From Alkalimonas amylolytica (lineage in GTDB: Bacteria > Pseudomonadota > Gammaproteobacteria > Enterobacterales > Alteromonadaceae): 64,000 bases of DNA. The notes beneath the pieces were generated by a model, which made no database searches, was not told where the DNA came from, and worked only from the letters and a program-made list of their open reading frames with translations. Location: assembly GCF_900107845.1 (NCBI RefSeq), contig NZ_FNRM01000004.1:73471-137470 (forward strand). Direction: 5' to 3'. The position numbers and the translations under genes are program-made. Positions 18,509 to 26,659 of this stretch are shown piece by piece (positions within the stretch are counted from its first letter, which is position 1; every line of letters starts with the position of its first letter).

Positions 18509-19921
18509 ATGCACACAAACACAGTGATTACAGAAAGCGGCGTCAGCTTTGGTACCAGCGGTGCCCGGGGCCTGGTGACTCAGTTCACCCCGGATGTATG
18601 CGCGGCCTTTGCCGTTAATTTTGCTCACCTGCTGCAGCAGCATGGCCCTGTCACTGCCATCGGCCTTGGTATCGACAACCGCCCCAGCAGTTATGCCATG
18701 GCCCAGGCCTGTGCGGCTGCTTTGCAGGCACTTGACATAGAGCCACAGTATTTTGGTGTCTTACCTACCCCGGCACTGGCCAATTACTGCATGGCCCGGG
18801 GCATGGGCTGCATTATGGTTACCGGCAGCCACATCCCCTTTGATCGCAATGGCCTGAAGTTTTACCGGCCCGATGGCGAAATCAGCAAGGCGGATGAGAT
18901 CCTCATTGTGCAAGGCAAACAATCAGTGCCCCAACTGCATGCACTGCCTGAGTTGGCTGAGCGCCCGGATGCCAGCCAGCATTACCTGGCTCGCTACCAG
19001 AATGCGTTTCCGGCTGGCTTTCTGGCAGGAAAAACCATCGGTATCTATCAGCACTCAAGCGCAGGGCGCGATCTCTACGGCCGCCTGTTTGAATACTTTG
19101 GTGCCAACACTGTCGCACTGGGGCGAAGTGACCACTTTGTCCCTATTGATACCGAAGCCGTCAGTCAGCAAGACCGCGTCCAGGCCATCGCCTGGACCAA
19201 GCAGTATAACCTTGACGCGCTATTCTCCACCGATGGCGATGGCGACAGGCCCTTGCTGGCCGATGAACATGGCGACTATTTTACCGGCGATGTGCTGGGA
19301 TTGCTGTGCTCACAGTATCTGGCGATCTCCCATATTGCCGTGCCGGTTAGCTGTACCACCGCGCTGGAAAAATCCGGTGCCTTTAGCACGGTTCTGCGAA
19401 CCCGCATTGGCTCACCCTATGTGATTGCCGCATTAAATGATTTGCCAGCGCCCTGCGCCGGCTTTGAAGCCAATGGTGGCTACCTGCTGGGTTCAGACTT
19501 GCCAAAGGTAACAGCACTGCCAACCAGGGATGCGGTGTTACCAGCCCTCGCCACCCTGGCACTGGCAGCAGAGCAACCGCTCAGCAGCTTGCGCCGGAAT
19601 TTGCCACAACGTTTCACTGCCAGTGATCGGTTGCAGCAGTTTGAACGCTCTCAGAGTGATGCGTTACTGACTCATTTCAAAAGCAAGCCAGCTGCGCTAC
19701 TGCAACGGCTGGGCTACAGTCAGCCAGCCGTTGAGGCGGCACTGCAAAGCCTTACCCTGGATGAAACCGATGGCTTGCGCTTCACCTTGCCCAATCAGGA
19801 CATCGTGCATTTACGCCCCAGCGGCAATGCACCGGAGCTGCGTTGTTATGCGGAATCGAATACACCGGAGCAAGCCAATGCACTGGTGCATCAGGTATTG
19901 ACAGGCTTAGTATCGGGTTAG
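18509..19921 (+). CDS. phosphomannomutase (alpha-D-phosphohexomutase family)
   Basis: 470 aa. Motifs in order: FGTSGARG near the N-terminus, the phosphoserine loop VTGSHIPFDRNGLKF (family norm TASHNP, so Gly and Ile are substitutions), the Mg loop STDGDGDRPLL, the sugar loop GFEANGGYLLGSD and the phosphate loop RPSGNAPELRCY. Interconverts mannose-6-P and mannose-1-P; the neighbouring ManC makes that assignment more likely than phosphoglucomutase. ATG 18509, 16 nt after the manC stop, is preferred; in-frame starts at 18446 and 18479 would overlap manC. Only one base separates its stop from the convergent glycosyltransferase. Confidence 0.9.
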   Translation: MHTNTVITESGVSFGTSGARGLVTQFTPDVCAAFAVNFAHLLQQHGPVTAIGLGIDNRPSSYAMAQACAAALQALDIEPQYFGVLPTPALANYCMARGMGCIMVTGSHIPFDRNGLKFYRPDGEISKADEILIVQGKQSVPQLHALPELAERPDASQHYLARYQNAFPAGFLAGKTIGIYQHSSAGRDLYGRLFEYFGANTVALGRSDHFVPIDTEAVSQQDRVQAIAWTKQYNLDALFSTDGDGDRPLLADEHGDYFTGDVLGLLCSQYLAISHIAVPVSCTTALEKSGAFSTVLRTRIGSPYVIAALNDLPAPCAGFEANGGYLLGSDLPKVTALPTRDAVLPALATLALAAEQPLSSLRRNLPQRFTASDRLQQFERSQSDALLTHFKSKPAALLQRLGYSQPAVEAALQSLTLDETDGLRFTLPNQDIVHLRPSGNAPELRCYAESNTPEQANALVHQVLTGLVSG

Positions 19922-19922
19922 C

Positions 19923-21170
19923 TCAGCGGGTCAATACCTGCTGCATCAGCTGCGCCAACTGCCGGGTACGCTCATAACGCGAGTAAGCAGCAATGTTGGC
20001 TGGCACCTCGCCAGCCGTTGGTTCAACCGGGATCTGGCCACTTGCCAACTGCAGACGCAGTGCCCTGGCCACAGCAGACACCCCATCGGCACAATGGCAA
20101 TGCGCCAGCGGCTGCAATGTCTGAAACGTGGAACCTTTATTGGGCGTTAACGCCAGAACCGGCCGGCCTGAGCGGATGTAATCGTACAGCTTGCTTGGGA
20201 TCTGGTTATTAAATAAAGGCCCCTGGATCAGCAACAAGCTATTGGCCTGCTGCATTTCAGCCAGCGAGTCCAGGTAAGGAATGCCGGGCAAAAAATGCAC
20301 CAGCTCACGGATCCCCAGCTGCTGCAATAATGCCTCTTGCTCGGCGGTGCCTCCGAAGCCACGAAAGTGCAACGCAAAGTTGTCGGCGTTGATCACGCCC
20401 TCACGCTGCAACCCGGCCATGGCATGATACAAGTCCGACGGATCCCGCCCCTGCCCGTACAAAGCACCGCTGTGTAATAACACAAAACGCTGGTCAGTGC
20501 GCTCAGGACGCTTGGACAAGCGCTGAAAGTTAACCTCATCAAAGCCATTTTCTATCACCGCAAACTTGCTGAGCGGCTCATCGGCGTAGAGCCGGTGGTA
20601 CAACCGGGCCGCATTGTCGGTGGTAAACACCGCTTGCTGACAATAACGGATGGTTTGCTGCTCAATCCACTTAGCAATGCCACTGTACCGGCGGGCACTG
20701 GCATCGTAGCGGCTTTGCAATGGATCCCGGTAGTCGGCTATCCAGGGCAAACCGCTGTAACGCTGCAACCGATAAGCGATGTAATGGGCAGTAGAAACCG
20801 GATAGGTGCTCCAAATCAGATCCGGTTTAAATTGCCGGATGAGTTTTTTACCAGCAGGTATCGCCGTAAGCGCCCAACTCCACCAACGATCCGGTACGCA
20901 ACTAAAGCCCAGATACTTACCGCGCCAGGACAGATCACGCGCCGCATCAAGCGCCGCGCAGCGCTCAATATGCAAAACGTCCGGGCAACCGGCCGCAGCA
21001 TCGGTTTGCTGGTAGACCGATGCTTTCACCGTCAACACCACCACATCCCAACCAAAATCCTGCAGATACTCGGCAAACTTATAGGTGCGCTGCACGCCGG
21101 CGCTTTGACAAGGCGGAAAATCCAGCGCAATCATCAACAGCCTTTTTTTTGGCTGCACTTCAGTAGCCAT
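19923..21170 (-). CDS. glycosyltransferase family 4 (GT-B)
   Basis: 415 aa. N-terminal LLMIALDFPPCQSAGVQRTYKFA, middle DLIWSTYPVSTAHYIAYRL and PWIADYRDP, C-terminal LLHSGALYGQGRDP, VHFLPGIPYLDSLAEMQ and NNQIPSKLYDYIRSGRPVLALTP. This arrangement is seen in GT4-like enzymes of EPS and O-antigen clusters. ATG 21170 has a strong GGAGGA 4 nt upstream; the earlier in-frame start at 21185 does not. Its start overlaps the deacetylase gene by 11 nt, so the two are translationally coupled. Probably adds a later sugar of the repeat unit. Confidence 0.85.
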   Translation of the reverse strand: MATEVQPKKRLLMIALDFPPCQSAGVQRTYKFAEYLQDFGWDVVVLTVKASVYQQTDAAAGCPDVLHIERCAALDAARDLSWRGKYLGFSCVPDRWWSWALTAIPAGKKLIRQFKPDLIWSTYPVSTAHYIAYRLQRYSGLPWIADYRDPLQSRYDASARRYSGIAKWIEQQTIRYCQQAVFTTDNAARLYHRLYADEPLSKFAVIENGFDEVNFQRLSKRPERTDQRFVLLHSGALYGQGRDPSDLYHAMAGLQREGVINADNFALHFRGFGGTAEQEALLQQLGIRELVHFLPGIPYLDSLAEMQQANSLLLIQGPLFNNQIPSKLYDYIRSGRPVLALTPNKGSTFQTLQPLAHCHCADGVSAVARALRLQLASGQIPVEPTAGEVPANIAAYSRYERTRQLAQLMQQVLTR

Positions 21171-22134
21171 TGGTTCCTCCGGCATCGCGCTGGGTACTGC
21201 GCAGCAGGCTCAACATAAAACGGCTCTGTGACGTTGGCCAGGGTGACACCCGGTGCAAGCAAAATGCCTGGCTGTCAATGTCGGTGTTACTGCCAGGCAC
21301 CGTACTAACGGCATAGCGAAAACCCGCTCGCTTCACCATATCGATATGATGATCATCAAAGTCACGGCCATACTGACCATTCGGATACGCAAAACTGACC
21401 ACCTCTTGCTGCAGCAACTGCTCGAGTTCGAGCTTGCTGCTACGAATTTCCTGCTCTGCGACCGCATCCTGCTCCAACATTAAAATCGGATGATGCACCG
21501 AGTGAGCGCCAAACTCCATGCCAGCCTCGGCCATTTGCCGGATTTGTTCTGGCTGTAAAAACTGCCTGGAGTTATGCATCACACCGGTTGCTTGCCGCAA
21601 GCTGGCCAGTTGCTGCTCACGCTGCTCTACCGTCAGGTACTTGAGTTTGTCTATCATGGTTTTCGCCAGTCGTAAGCGTTTGGCAAAGGTATTGACCGAA
21701 TAGTCGGTTGCATTGAGAGTGAGCTGGTGGCAGTTCACCGGCGCATCGATAATGGCTTCTGCAATCTGCTCTTCCCACAACTGGCCATGAGTCAGGCCTG
21801 CGGTGGTAATAAAAAAAGTGGCGCTCAGACCATGCTGCTTGAGCAACGGGAAAATATAATGAAAACAGTCGTCGTAGCCATCATCCACCGTGATTACTGC
21901 CGCATGCTTTGGCAGCCGCTCTTCGGCAGCCAAACGGCCAGCTTCAGCGAGTGTCAGTACCTGGTAGTAACGTTTAATCCACCCCAACTGGCGCGCAAAG
22001 GCTTCCGTGCTTAAAGCTGGTAAATAAGTGATCTGCCCTTCAGGGGCGACACGATGGTAGGTTAGGATGGTCAAAGCATTCTCTGAGCGCTTGCTCATGA
22101 ACTGCTGAGTACACTTGAGAAAAAATGGCATCAT
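21160..22134 (-). CDS. second polysaccharide deacetylase (NodB/CE4)
   Basis: 324 aa. NodB motif 1 AVITVDDGYDD with the catalytic Asp and metal Asp, a zinc site GAHSVHHPILM, and VVSFAYPNGQYGRDFDDHHI. The N-terminus is weakly hydrophobic (MMPFFLKCTQQF), not a clear signal peptide. It differs from the XrtA-subfamily deacetylase at 7750 (DDGYDD rather than DIEDYF) and is therefore an independent acquisition, not a recent duplicate. Predicted to de-N-acetylate or de-O-acetylate a sugar. No clear ribosome site precedes the ATG at 22134; an in-frame ATG at 22098 is possible. Confidence 0.85.
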   Translation of the reverse strand: MMPFFLKCTQQFMSKRSENALTILTYHRVAPEGQITYLPALSTEAFARQLGWIKRYYQVLTLAEAGRLAAEERLPKHAAVITVDDGYDDCFHYIFPLLKQHGLSATFFITTAGLTHGQLWEEQIAEAIIDAPVNCHQLTLNATDYSVNTFAKRLRLAKTMIDKLKYLTVEQREQQLASLRQATGVMHNSRQFLQPEQIRQMAEAGMEFGAHSVHHPILMLEQDAVAEQEIRSSKLELEQLLQQEVVSFAYPNGQYGRDFDDHHIDMVKRAGFRYAVSTVPGSNTDIDSQAFCLHRVSPWPTSQSRFMLSLLRSTQRDAGGTNGY

Positions 22135-22186
22135 AGTAAAGGTGCATCCATGAATTGCTGGTGCCGCATTGCAGACACATCCCTGC

Positions 22187-23245
22187 TCACTGGAGGCTCT
22201 GTTTTAACACACTAGGCTGATGACTGCCAAGCAAAGCATGCAGCTCAGCCAAACTTTCGCGATAAGCCGCATCATGCCCGATCCGCATATGCCAGGAGCG
22301 GGTTCTGCACATAAAGTAATGAAAAAGCCGTAATAGCACGCAACGAGCACGGATCAGGCGATAACAAGCGCTCTGAGTCACTTCCGGCCCTAATAAGCTG
22401 TAGCCTTTTAAAAACGCCGATTGCAGTTGCTCAACAAAGGATGAGCGGTAAAAAAAGTGATTGTGCATGCGACCCACTTTTTCCAGAAAATTGATTGGAT
22501 CAAATAAACTGCAATCCATCCTGTAGTCGGTAAAATCGATCACAGCCAACCGCTCTTTATTGGTAATCATATTATGCGGCGCAAAATCACCGTGACAACC
22601 TGCGACAAAAACACCATGTGGCATTCCTTCAGCCTGCGCTGCTTTTGCTAATTGCATGAATGCTTTATTTAGCGAGGCACTCACTCCTGGTGCTTGCTGC
22701 TGTAGCAAGTAATCAATCCGCTCCTGACAATAAAGTGCCAAAGGTTCAAAACTTACCGACACCGCTTTATCGGCGGTCATCTGTTGAAACTCACGCAACC
22801 AGACACCGGCCAGCTCGGTCATTTGCACTGCAGCTTTCACCGAGCTTTGGCCAAATAAGCGAGCGGCACCGGTGAGTAAGTCTTCCAGCTCGGTGCCTGC
22901 AACTTCTTCCGTTAACAAGCTGGCAGAATCAGCATAGAGCTTCACCGGATGGGGAACATCCAGCATCTTCACCCGATCAAACTGCTGACTTAACCGCACC
23001 ATAATATCGTACTCGTTTTGAATACCGGCTTTGGCTTTGGCTTGGTCACTACTCTCGCACAGTGTTTTCAAATACAGCCTAAACGGGGTACCCTTGCTAG
23101 AGCTATGTAAACGGAAAACCGTCGAGAAAGGGGTTTCAATGATCTGATGAGAGTCAATCCGAAACCCTTCACCATACAAGCGAATCAGATCCTGATCCTG
23201 GCAGACCTGCTGCAATACATCCTGCGCTTTGGCAGAGTTTGACAT
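22187..23245 (-). CDS. aminoglycoside-phosphotransferase/choline-kinase-like protein
   Basis: 352 aa. The kinase signature is clear: VAGCHGDFAPHNMI (catalytic loop, HGDxxPxN) and LAVIDFTDYRMD (Mg-binding DFG-equivalent), with upstream FRLYLKTL containing the ATP Lys. No TM segment or signal peptide. AAGGGA precedes the ATG by 8 nt. First gene of a short leftward group with the deacetylase and the GT4. Known relatives phosphorylate small hydroxyl substrates such as sugars, choline or aminoglycosides. In an EPS locus the likely substrate is a sugar or a lipid-linked glycan hydroxyl, not an antibiotic (inference). Confidence 0.8.
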   Translation of the reverse strand: MSNSAKAQDVLQQVCQDQDLIRLYGEGFRIDSHQIIETPFSTVFRLHSSSKGTPFRLYLKTLCESSDQAKAKAGIQNEYDIMVRLSQQFDRVKMLDVPHPVKLYADSASLLTEEVAGTELEDLLTGAARLFGQSSVKAAVQMTELAGVWLREFQQMTADKAVSVSFEPLALYCQERIDYLLQQQAPGVSASLNKAFMQLAKAAQAEGMPHGVFVAGCHGDFAPHNMITNKERLAVIDFTDYRMDCSLFDPINFLEKVGRMHNHFFYRSSFVEQLQSAFLKGYSLLGPEVTQSACYRLIRARCVLLRLFHYFMCRTRSWHMRIGHDAAYRESLAELHALLGSHQPSVLKQSLQ

Positions 23246-23511
23246 GATGTTATTCCCTTAACGGCACACGGATTAACCCTGACATCTGTTTTTAACTAAA
23301 ACCGATGCAAACGGCTGCTACTTTACAGTTTTATTGCACTCAAAACCAGTCTGAGCAGCAAAGCGATACTGCAAAGCCAGAGTTCATGACACCACCATAT
23401 AATCAACAAAAAATACCTGACAGCAGCTTTATTCAAGGTTAAGCTAGTTTGTGCCATGCAAAAAAACGGTTCAGGGCAAAACCTGTCACGATATCGAAAA
23501 GGGATTATTTC

Positions 23512-24597
23512 GTGCGTACAACAAAGCGTTTAGCAACCAACCTTATCGTCCACACATCGACCAAAGAGTCCACGCTCTGCAGCCGCGACCATACGGTGTA
23601 CCGGCTGGATTTGGCCGATCACACTTTAAGCAAGCTGTGCCAGCTACCGGCCAAAGCCCCCGGCCTGGTTGGCTGGTTGAAGCACAAGCTGGCCAGAAGC
23701 CGGCTGCGGCAGTGGCTGAAACCACAACTGGGCATTGAACACCTGATTGAAACTGCCGATGGCAACATTGTGATGGTGTACGACCGCATCTATCTGTACC
23801 GCCCCAACCAGGGCACAACTTACGCCAGTGTCGTGCCAACATCACATATTCCTGATCTGGTTGGCCCGCTTCGTGGCGGCCTTACCAGCCATCCGGTATC
23901 GGGTGCGGTCTACTTTGGCGAATACCTGAATAATCACAGTTGCCCGGTGCGGGTGATTAAAATCGATCCAGCCAGCCAGCAGGCAGACATCTGCTGGCAA
24001 TTTGCCCGCGACGACATTAAACACATTCACGCTATTCGGTATGATCCCTACCGCAACCGGCTGTGGATCACCACCGGTGACGCCGACCACGAATCAGCCT
24101 TTTACTATACCGACGATGAATTTCAAACGGTGTATAAATTTGCCGGTGGCGATCAAAGCTGGCGTGCTATTAGCCTGCTGTTTTACCCGGACTGCATGGA
24201 ATGGGGCATGGATGCCGGTAAAGATGCGCCGGCCGATGCCATCAACCATATTTATCGCTACCATTTTGCCAGCGGACAGCGTGAGCGTATTGCCACCATT
24301 GGCAACCCGGCCTATGCCGCTGTGCCTTGCGCAGATGGCGCTGCCATTATGGCAACGACCTTTGAACCAGGCCGCCAGCAAGCAACACCGGAACAAGCCG
24401 CATTGTGGTTTCGTAGTAAAGACGGTCACTGGCAAGAACTGCTGGCACTGGATTACCAGGACAGCCAAATGGCCACGGTAGGCCGCTATGGCATGATTTA
24501 CCTGCCCAGCGGCACCCTGCCAGCCAATCAGGTGCTGTTTACACCTGTCAACTGTGCACAAAGCCATTTACACTGTTATGCCCTGACGCTTGACTGA
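23512..24597 (+). CDS. predicted beta-propeller protein, function unknown
   Basis: 361 aa from the GTG at 23512, which has AAAAGGGA 7 nt upstream; an in-frame ATG-like start at 23449 would add 21 residues. Repeating blade-like units are visible: STLCSRDHTVYRLDL, GNIVMVYDRIYLYRPN, GAVYFGEYLNN, NRLWITTGDADHESAFYY, AINHIYRYHFASGQ and GMIYLPSGTLPANQVLFTP. Trp and Asp placement resembles six- or seven-bladed propellers. No signal peptide or TM, so it appears cytoplasmic. It heads a plus-strand trio with the AAC(3)-like and acyltransferase-3 genes. I do not recognise the family; a scaffold or sugar-binding role is possible. Confidence 0.6.
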   Translation: MRTTKRLATNLIVHTSTKESTLCSRDHTVYRLDLADHTLSKLCQLPAKAPGLVGWLKHKLARSRLRQWLKPQLGIEHLIETADGNIVMVYDRIYLYRPNQGTTYASVVPTSHIPDLVGPLRGGLTSHPVSGAVYFGEYLNNHSCPVRVIKIDPASQQADICWQFARDDIKHIHAIRYDPYRNRLWITTGDADHESAFYYTDDEFQTVYKFAGGDQSWRAISLLFYPDCMEWGMDAGKDAPADAINHIYRYHFASGQRERIATIGNPAYAAVPCADGAAIMATTFEPGRQQATPEQAALWFRSKDGHWQELLALDYQDSQMATVGRYGMIYLPSGTLPANQVLFTPVNCAQSHLHCYALTLD

Positions 24598-24622
24598 TAA
24601 CTTACCACGGAAAGGATACGCC

Positions 24623-25534
24623 ATGCTTCGCTCACTCAAAGGCCTGATCAAAACCACCCTGCAAAAACTAAACCGGCAGCGCTCGGCGCAAAAAATAAAA
24701 CAGCAAGCCGAGCACATCAGCCAGCAGCAATTGGTGGAGGATTTACAACAACTGGGCCTTCAGCAAGGTGATACGGTGTTTTTGCACTCCTCATTGCGTA
24801 GCTTAGGCTATGTCGAAGGTGGCCCTGCTGCGGTGATTGCAGCCTTGCAGCAAGCCGTTTGCTCCAATGGCAATATTTTACTGCCGGCCTACTATTTGCC
24901 CGGGGGTACCATCGAAGCCACCTGCCAACTCGATGATTACCAATTTGATCCCCGTATCCACGGCACCCATATGGGCCGATTGCCGGAAACCTTTTTAAAA
25001 TCCACCGGGGTCAAACGTAGCCTGCACCCAACGCACTCGGTCGCCGCCTGGGGCAAAGATGCCGACTACCTGACCAATGGCCATCACCAGGCACCGTCGG
25101 TGTTTGGCGAAGGCTCACCCTGGCAGCGCTTTCTGGAGATGCCACAAGCCAAAGTGCTGGGACTGGGCATCAGCATGGGGCCAGTGACCTTTTATCACTT
25201 GCTGGAAGATGAGCTGGGCGAGGACTTCCCGCTACCGGTTTGGGAGAAAGAATACCGCTTGCCCTGCATTGATGACAACAACACCGTCTGGCAGGTCCCT
25301 GTGCGCTCTTACAACAAAGAGCTCGCCCGTCAGCGCATCGACCATCCATCCAGAGACGACTTACGGCAGTATTTTATGCAGGAGTTTCAGCAAGCGGGCT
25401 ACCTGAAAAGCGGCAAGGTTGGCGCTGGCGACAGCTGGTTTATTCCTGCCAGTGACTTTTTGCGGCATTTAAAACAACTGGCCAGCGAAGGTATCACCAT
25501 TTATAGCGCGGCTGAACAGCTTGAATATGACTGA
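24623..25534 (+). CDS. AAC(3)-family N-acetyltransferase
   Basis: 303 aa. The Antibiotic_NAT fold is recognisable from VFLHSSLRSLGYVEGGPAAV, ILLPAYYLPGG, GRLPETFLKSTGVKRSLHPTHSVAAWGKDA and SPWQRFLEMPQAKVLGLGI. ATG 24623 has GGAAAGGA 6 nt upstream. An N-terminal ~35 residue Lys/Gln-rich helix precedes the domain. Known relatives acetylate amino groups of aminoglycosides, but members in EPS and O-antigen clusters are thought to act on amino sugars. Here it sits 25 nt after the propeller gene and overlaps the acyltransferase-3 gene, so sugar N-acylation of the EPS is the better guess. Confidence 0.85.
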   Translation: MLRSLKGLIKTTLQKLNRQRSAQKIKQQAEHISQQQLVEDLQQLGLQQGDTVFLHSSLRSLGYVEGGPAAVIAALQQAVCSNGNILLPAYYLPGGTIEATCQLDDYQFDPRIHGTHMGRLPETFLKSTGVKRSLHPTHSVAAWGKDADYLTNGHHQAPSVFGEGSPWQRFLEMPQAKVLGLGISMGPVTFYHLLEDELGEDFPLPVWEKEYRLPCIDDNNTVWQVPVRSYNKELARQRIDHPSRDDLRQYFMQEFQQAGYLKSGKVGAGDSWFIPASDFLRHLKQLASEGITIYSAAEQLEYD

Positions 25535-26633
25535 TACAACAAAGATAACAGCCGATGACTATGCATACCTTAATCTATTGCGTGGTGCATCAATCATCCG
25601 CGTTATGCTGGTTCACCTGGGATTATCCTGGTTCTATCCGCCCTACTCCTACTACATCGGTATTTTTTTCCCCTTACTGTTTTTTATATCCGGTGCAGTC
25701 AGTTATACCAGCTTCAAAAAGCATAAAAATATCACCATACATCTTAAAAAAAGAGCCATCGAAACTCTGGTTCCTTACTATGTATTTTCTGTGCTGGTGG
25801 TAACGCTGGGTTTCACCTTAGGTCATAACTACATTAGCTCCACTGACAGCATACTTAGATGGCTACTGGTATCACCCAATCTATCGCAGGTAGAAATACC
25901 TATCGGTCAAATCTGGTTTATTAAAACCCTGATCATCATTCATCTGGTATCATCCTTCGTTTTTAAATTGGCTGATTACTTCAAGCAAGCTGTAATGGCC
26001 GCTTTCCTGATCTCATTGTTCGCGGTGATTGGCAATGACATCACTCAGTTCAAAGACCGTTTGTTCGAGAACCAATTGATTCAATTGCTCGGGCCTGATG
26101 CACTTTGGAACAGCATAGCGCTTCTATCATGTTACCTGGCGGGTTCACTCTTCTACTCGGCAGGGTTCTCACTCAGACAGCACAGACTAGCAACATGCCT
26201 TGCGTTTTCGATGCTTGCTGTAGTCGGCTTATACCTTACCGGGTTTAACAGTGACTTTAACTTTCACTTCATGCAGAAGAACTTATTTTATGTCGCCACC
26301 GCTATCAGCGTGACTACAGCCCTTTTCGTTGTTCAGAAACCGCTGTTTCATTTGATAAAGCACATGAAACCAATCGAAAAACTCCTGCTGTTTAGCAATG
26401 CACATTCCTACGCTCTGTTCTTGCTGCATACGGTTATCTTGTTTTATGTGGAAAGAGTGATGAGTTGGCAAGATTTAAGCGGGAATTATGGTTTAGCCAT
26501 CGCCAGAATGCTGCTCGTCATTACCCTGTCACTTTGTGTCGCTCCATACTTCTCACGACTAACAAAAGCGATAACGAAGAAACTGCTGCAAGAGCACGCT
26601 GTTCTAAGAAAAAAAACGAACCGGACACTTTAA
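25527..26633 (+). CDS. acyltransferase 3 family membrane protein (OafA/WecH-like)
   Basis: 368 aa, about ten TM helices. The N-terminal motif YLNLLRGASIIRVMLVHLGL carries the Arg and His typical of the family, followed by FFPLLFFISGAV. ATG 25527 overlaps the AAC(3)-like gene by 8 nt; TTG 25521 is an alternative. Moves O-acyl (usually acetyl) groups onto sugars at or across the inner membrane. The coding sequence looks richer in A/T (runs of TTTTT, AAAAAA) than its neighbours, hinting at separate ancestry. Converges on flippase 2 with a 26-nt gap and no terminator. Confidence 0.87.
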   Translation: MTDTTKITADDYAYLNLLRGASIIRVMLVHLGLSWFYPPYSYYIGIFFPLLFFISGAVSYTSFKKHKNITIHLKKRAIETLVPYYVFSVLVVTLGFTLGHNYISSTDSILRWLLVSPNLSQVEIPIGQIWFIKTLIIIHLVSSFVFKLADYFKQAVMAAFLISLFAVIGNDITQFKDRLFENQLIQLLGPDALWNSIALLSCYLAGSLFYSAGFSLRQHRLATCLAFSMLAVVGLYLTGFNSDFNFHFMQKNLFYVATAISVTTALFVVQKPLFHLIKHMKPIEKLLLFSNAHSYALFLLHTVILFYVERVMSWQDLSGNYGLAIARMLLVITLSLCVAPYFSRLTKAITKKLLQEHAVLRKKTNRTL

Positions 26634-26659
26634 ATACAGCGACTTCCCCAAGCAGGCTA

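Noticed and set aside
23441-23456. TGGCAC-containing sequence on the minus strand upstream of the kinase-like gene
   Set aside because: The -24 half is good (TGGCACA), but the next GC is one base too close, which abolishes sigma-54 promoters.
22187-25534. APH-like and AAC(3)-like genes as an antibiotic-resistance block
   Set aside because: They lie inside EPS units with no mobile element, and such folds commonly act on sugars in glycan loci.
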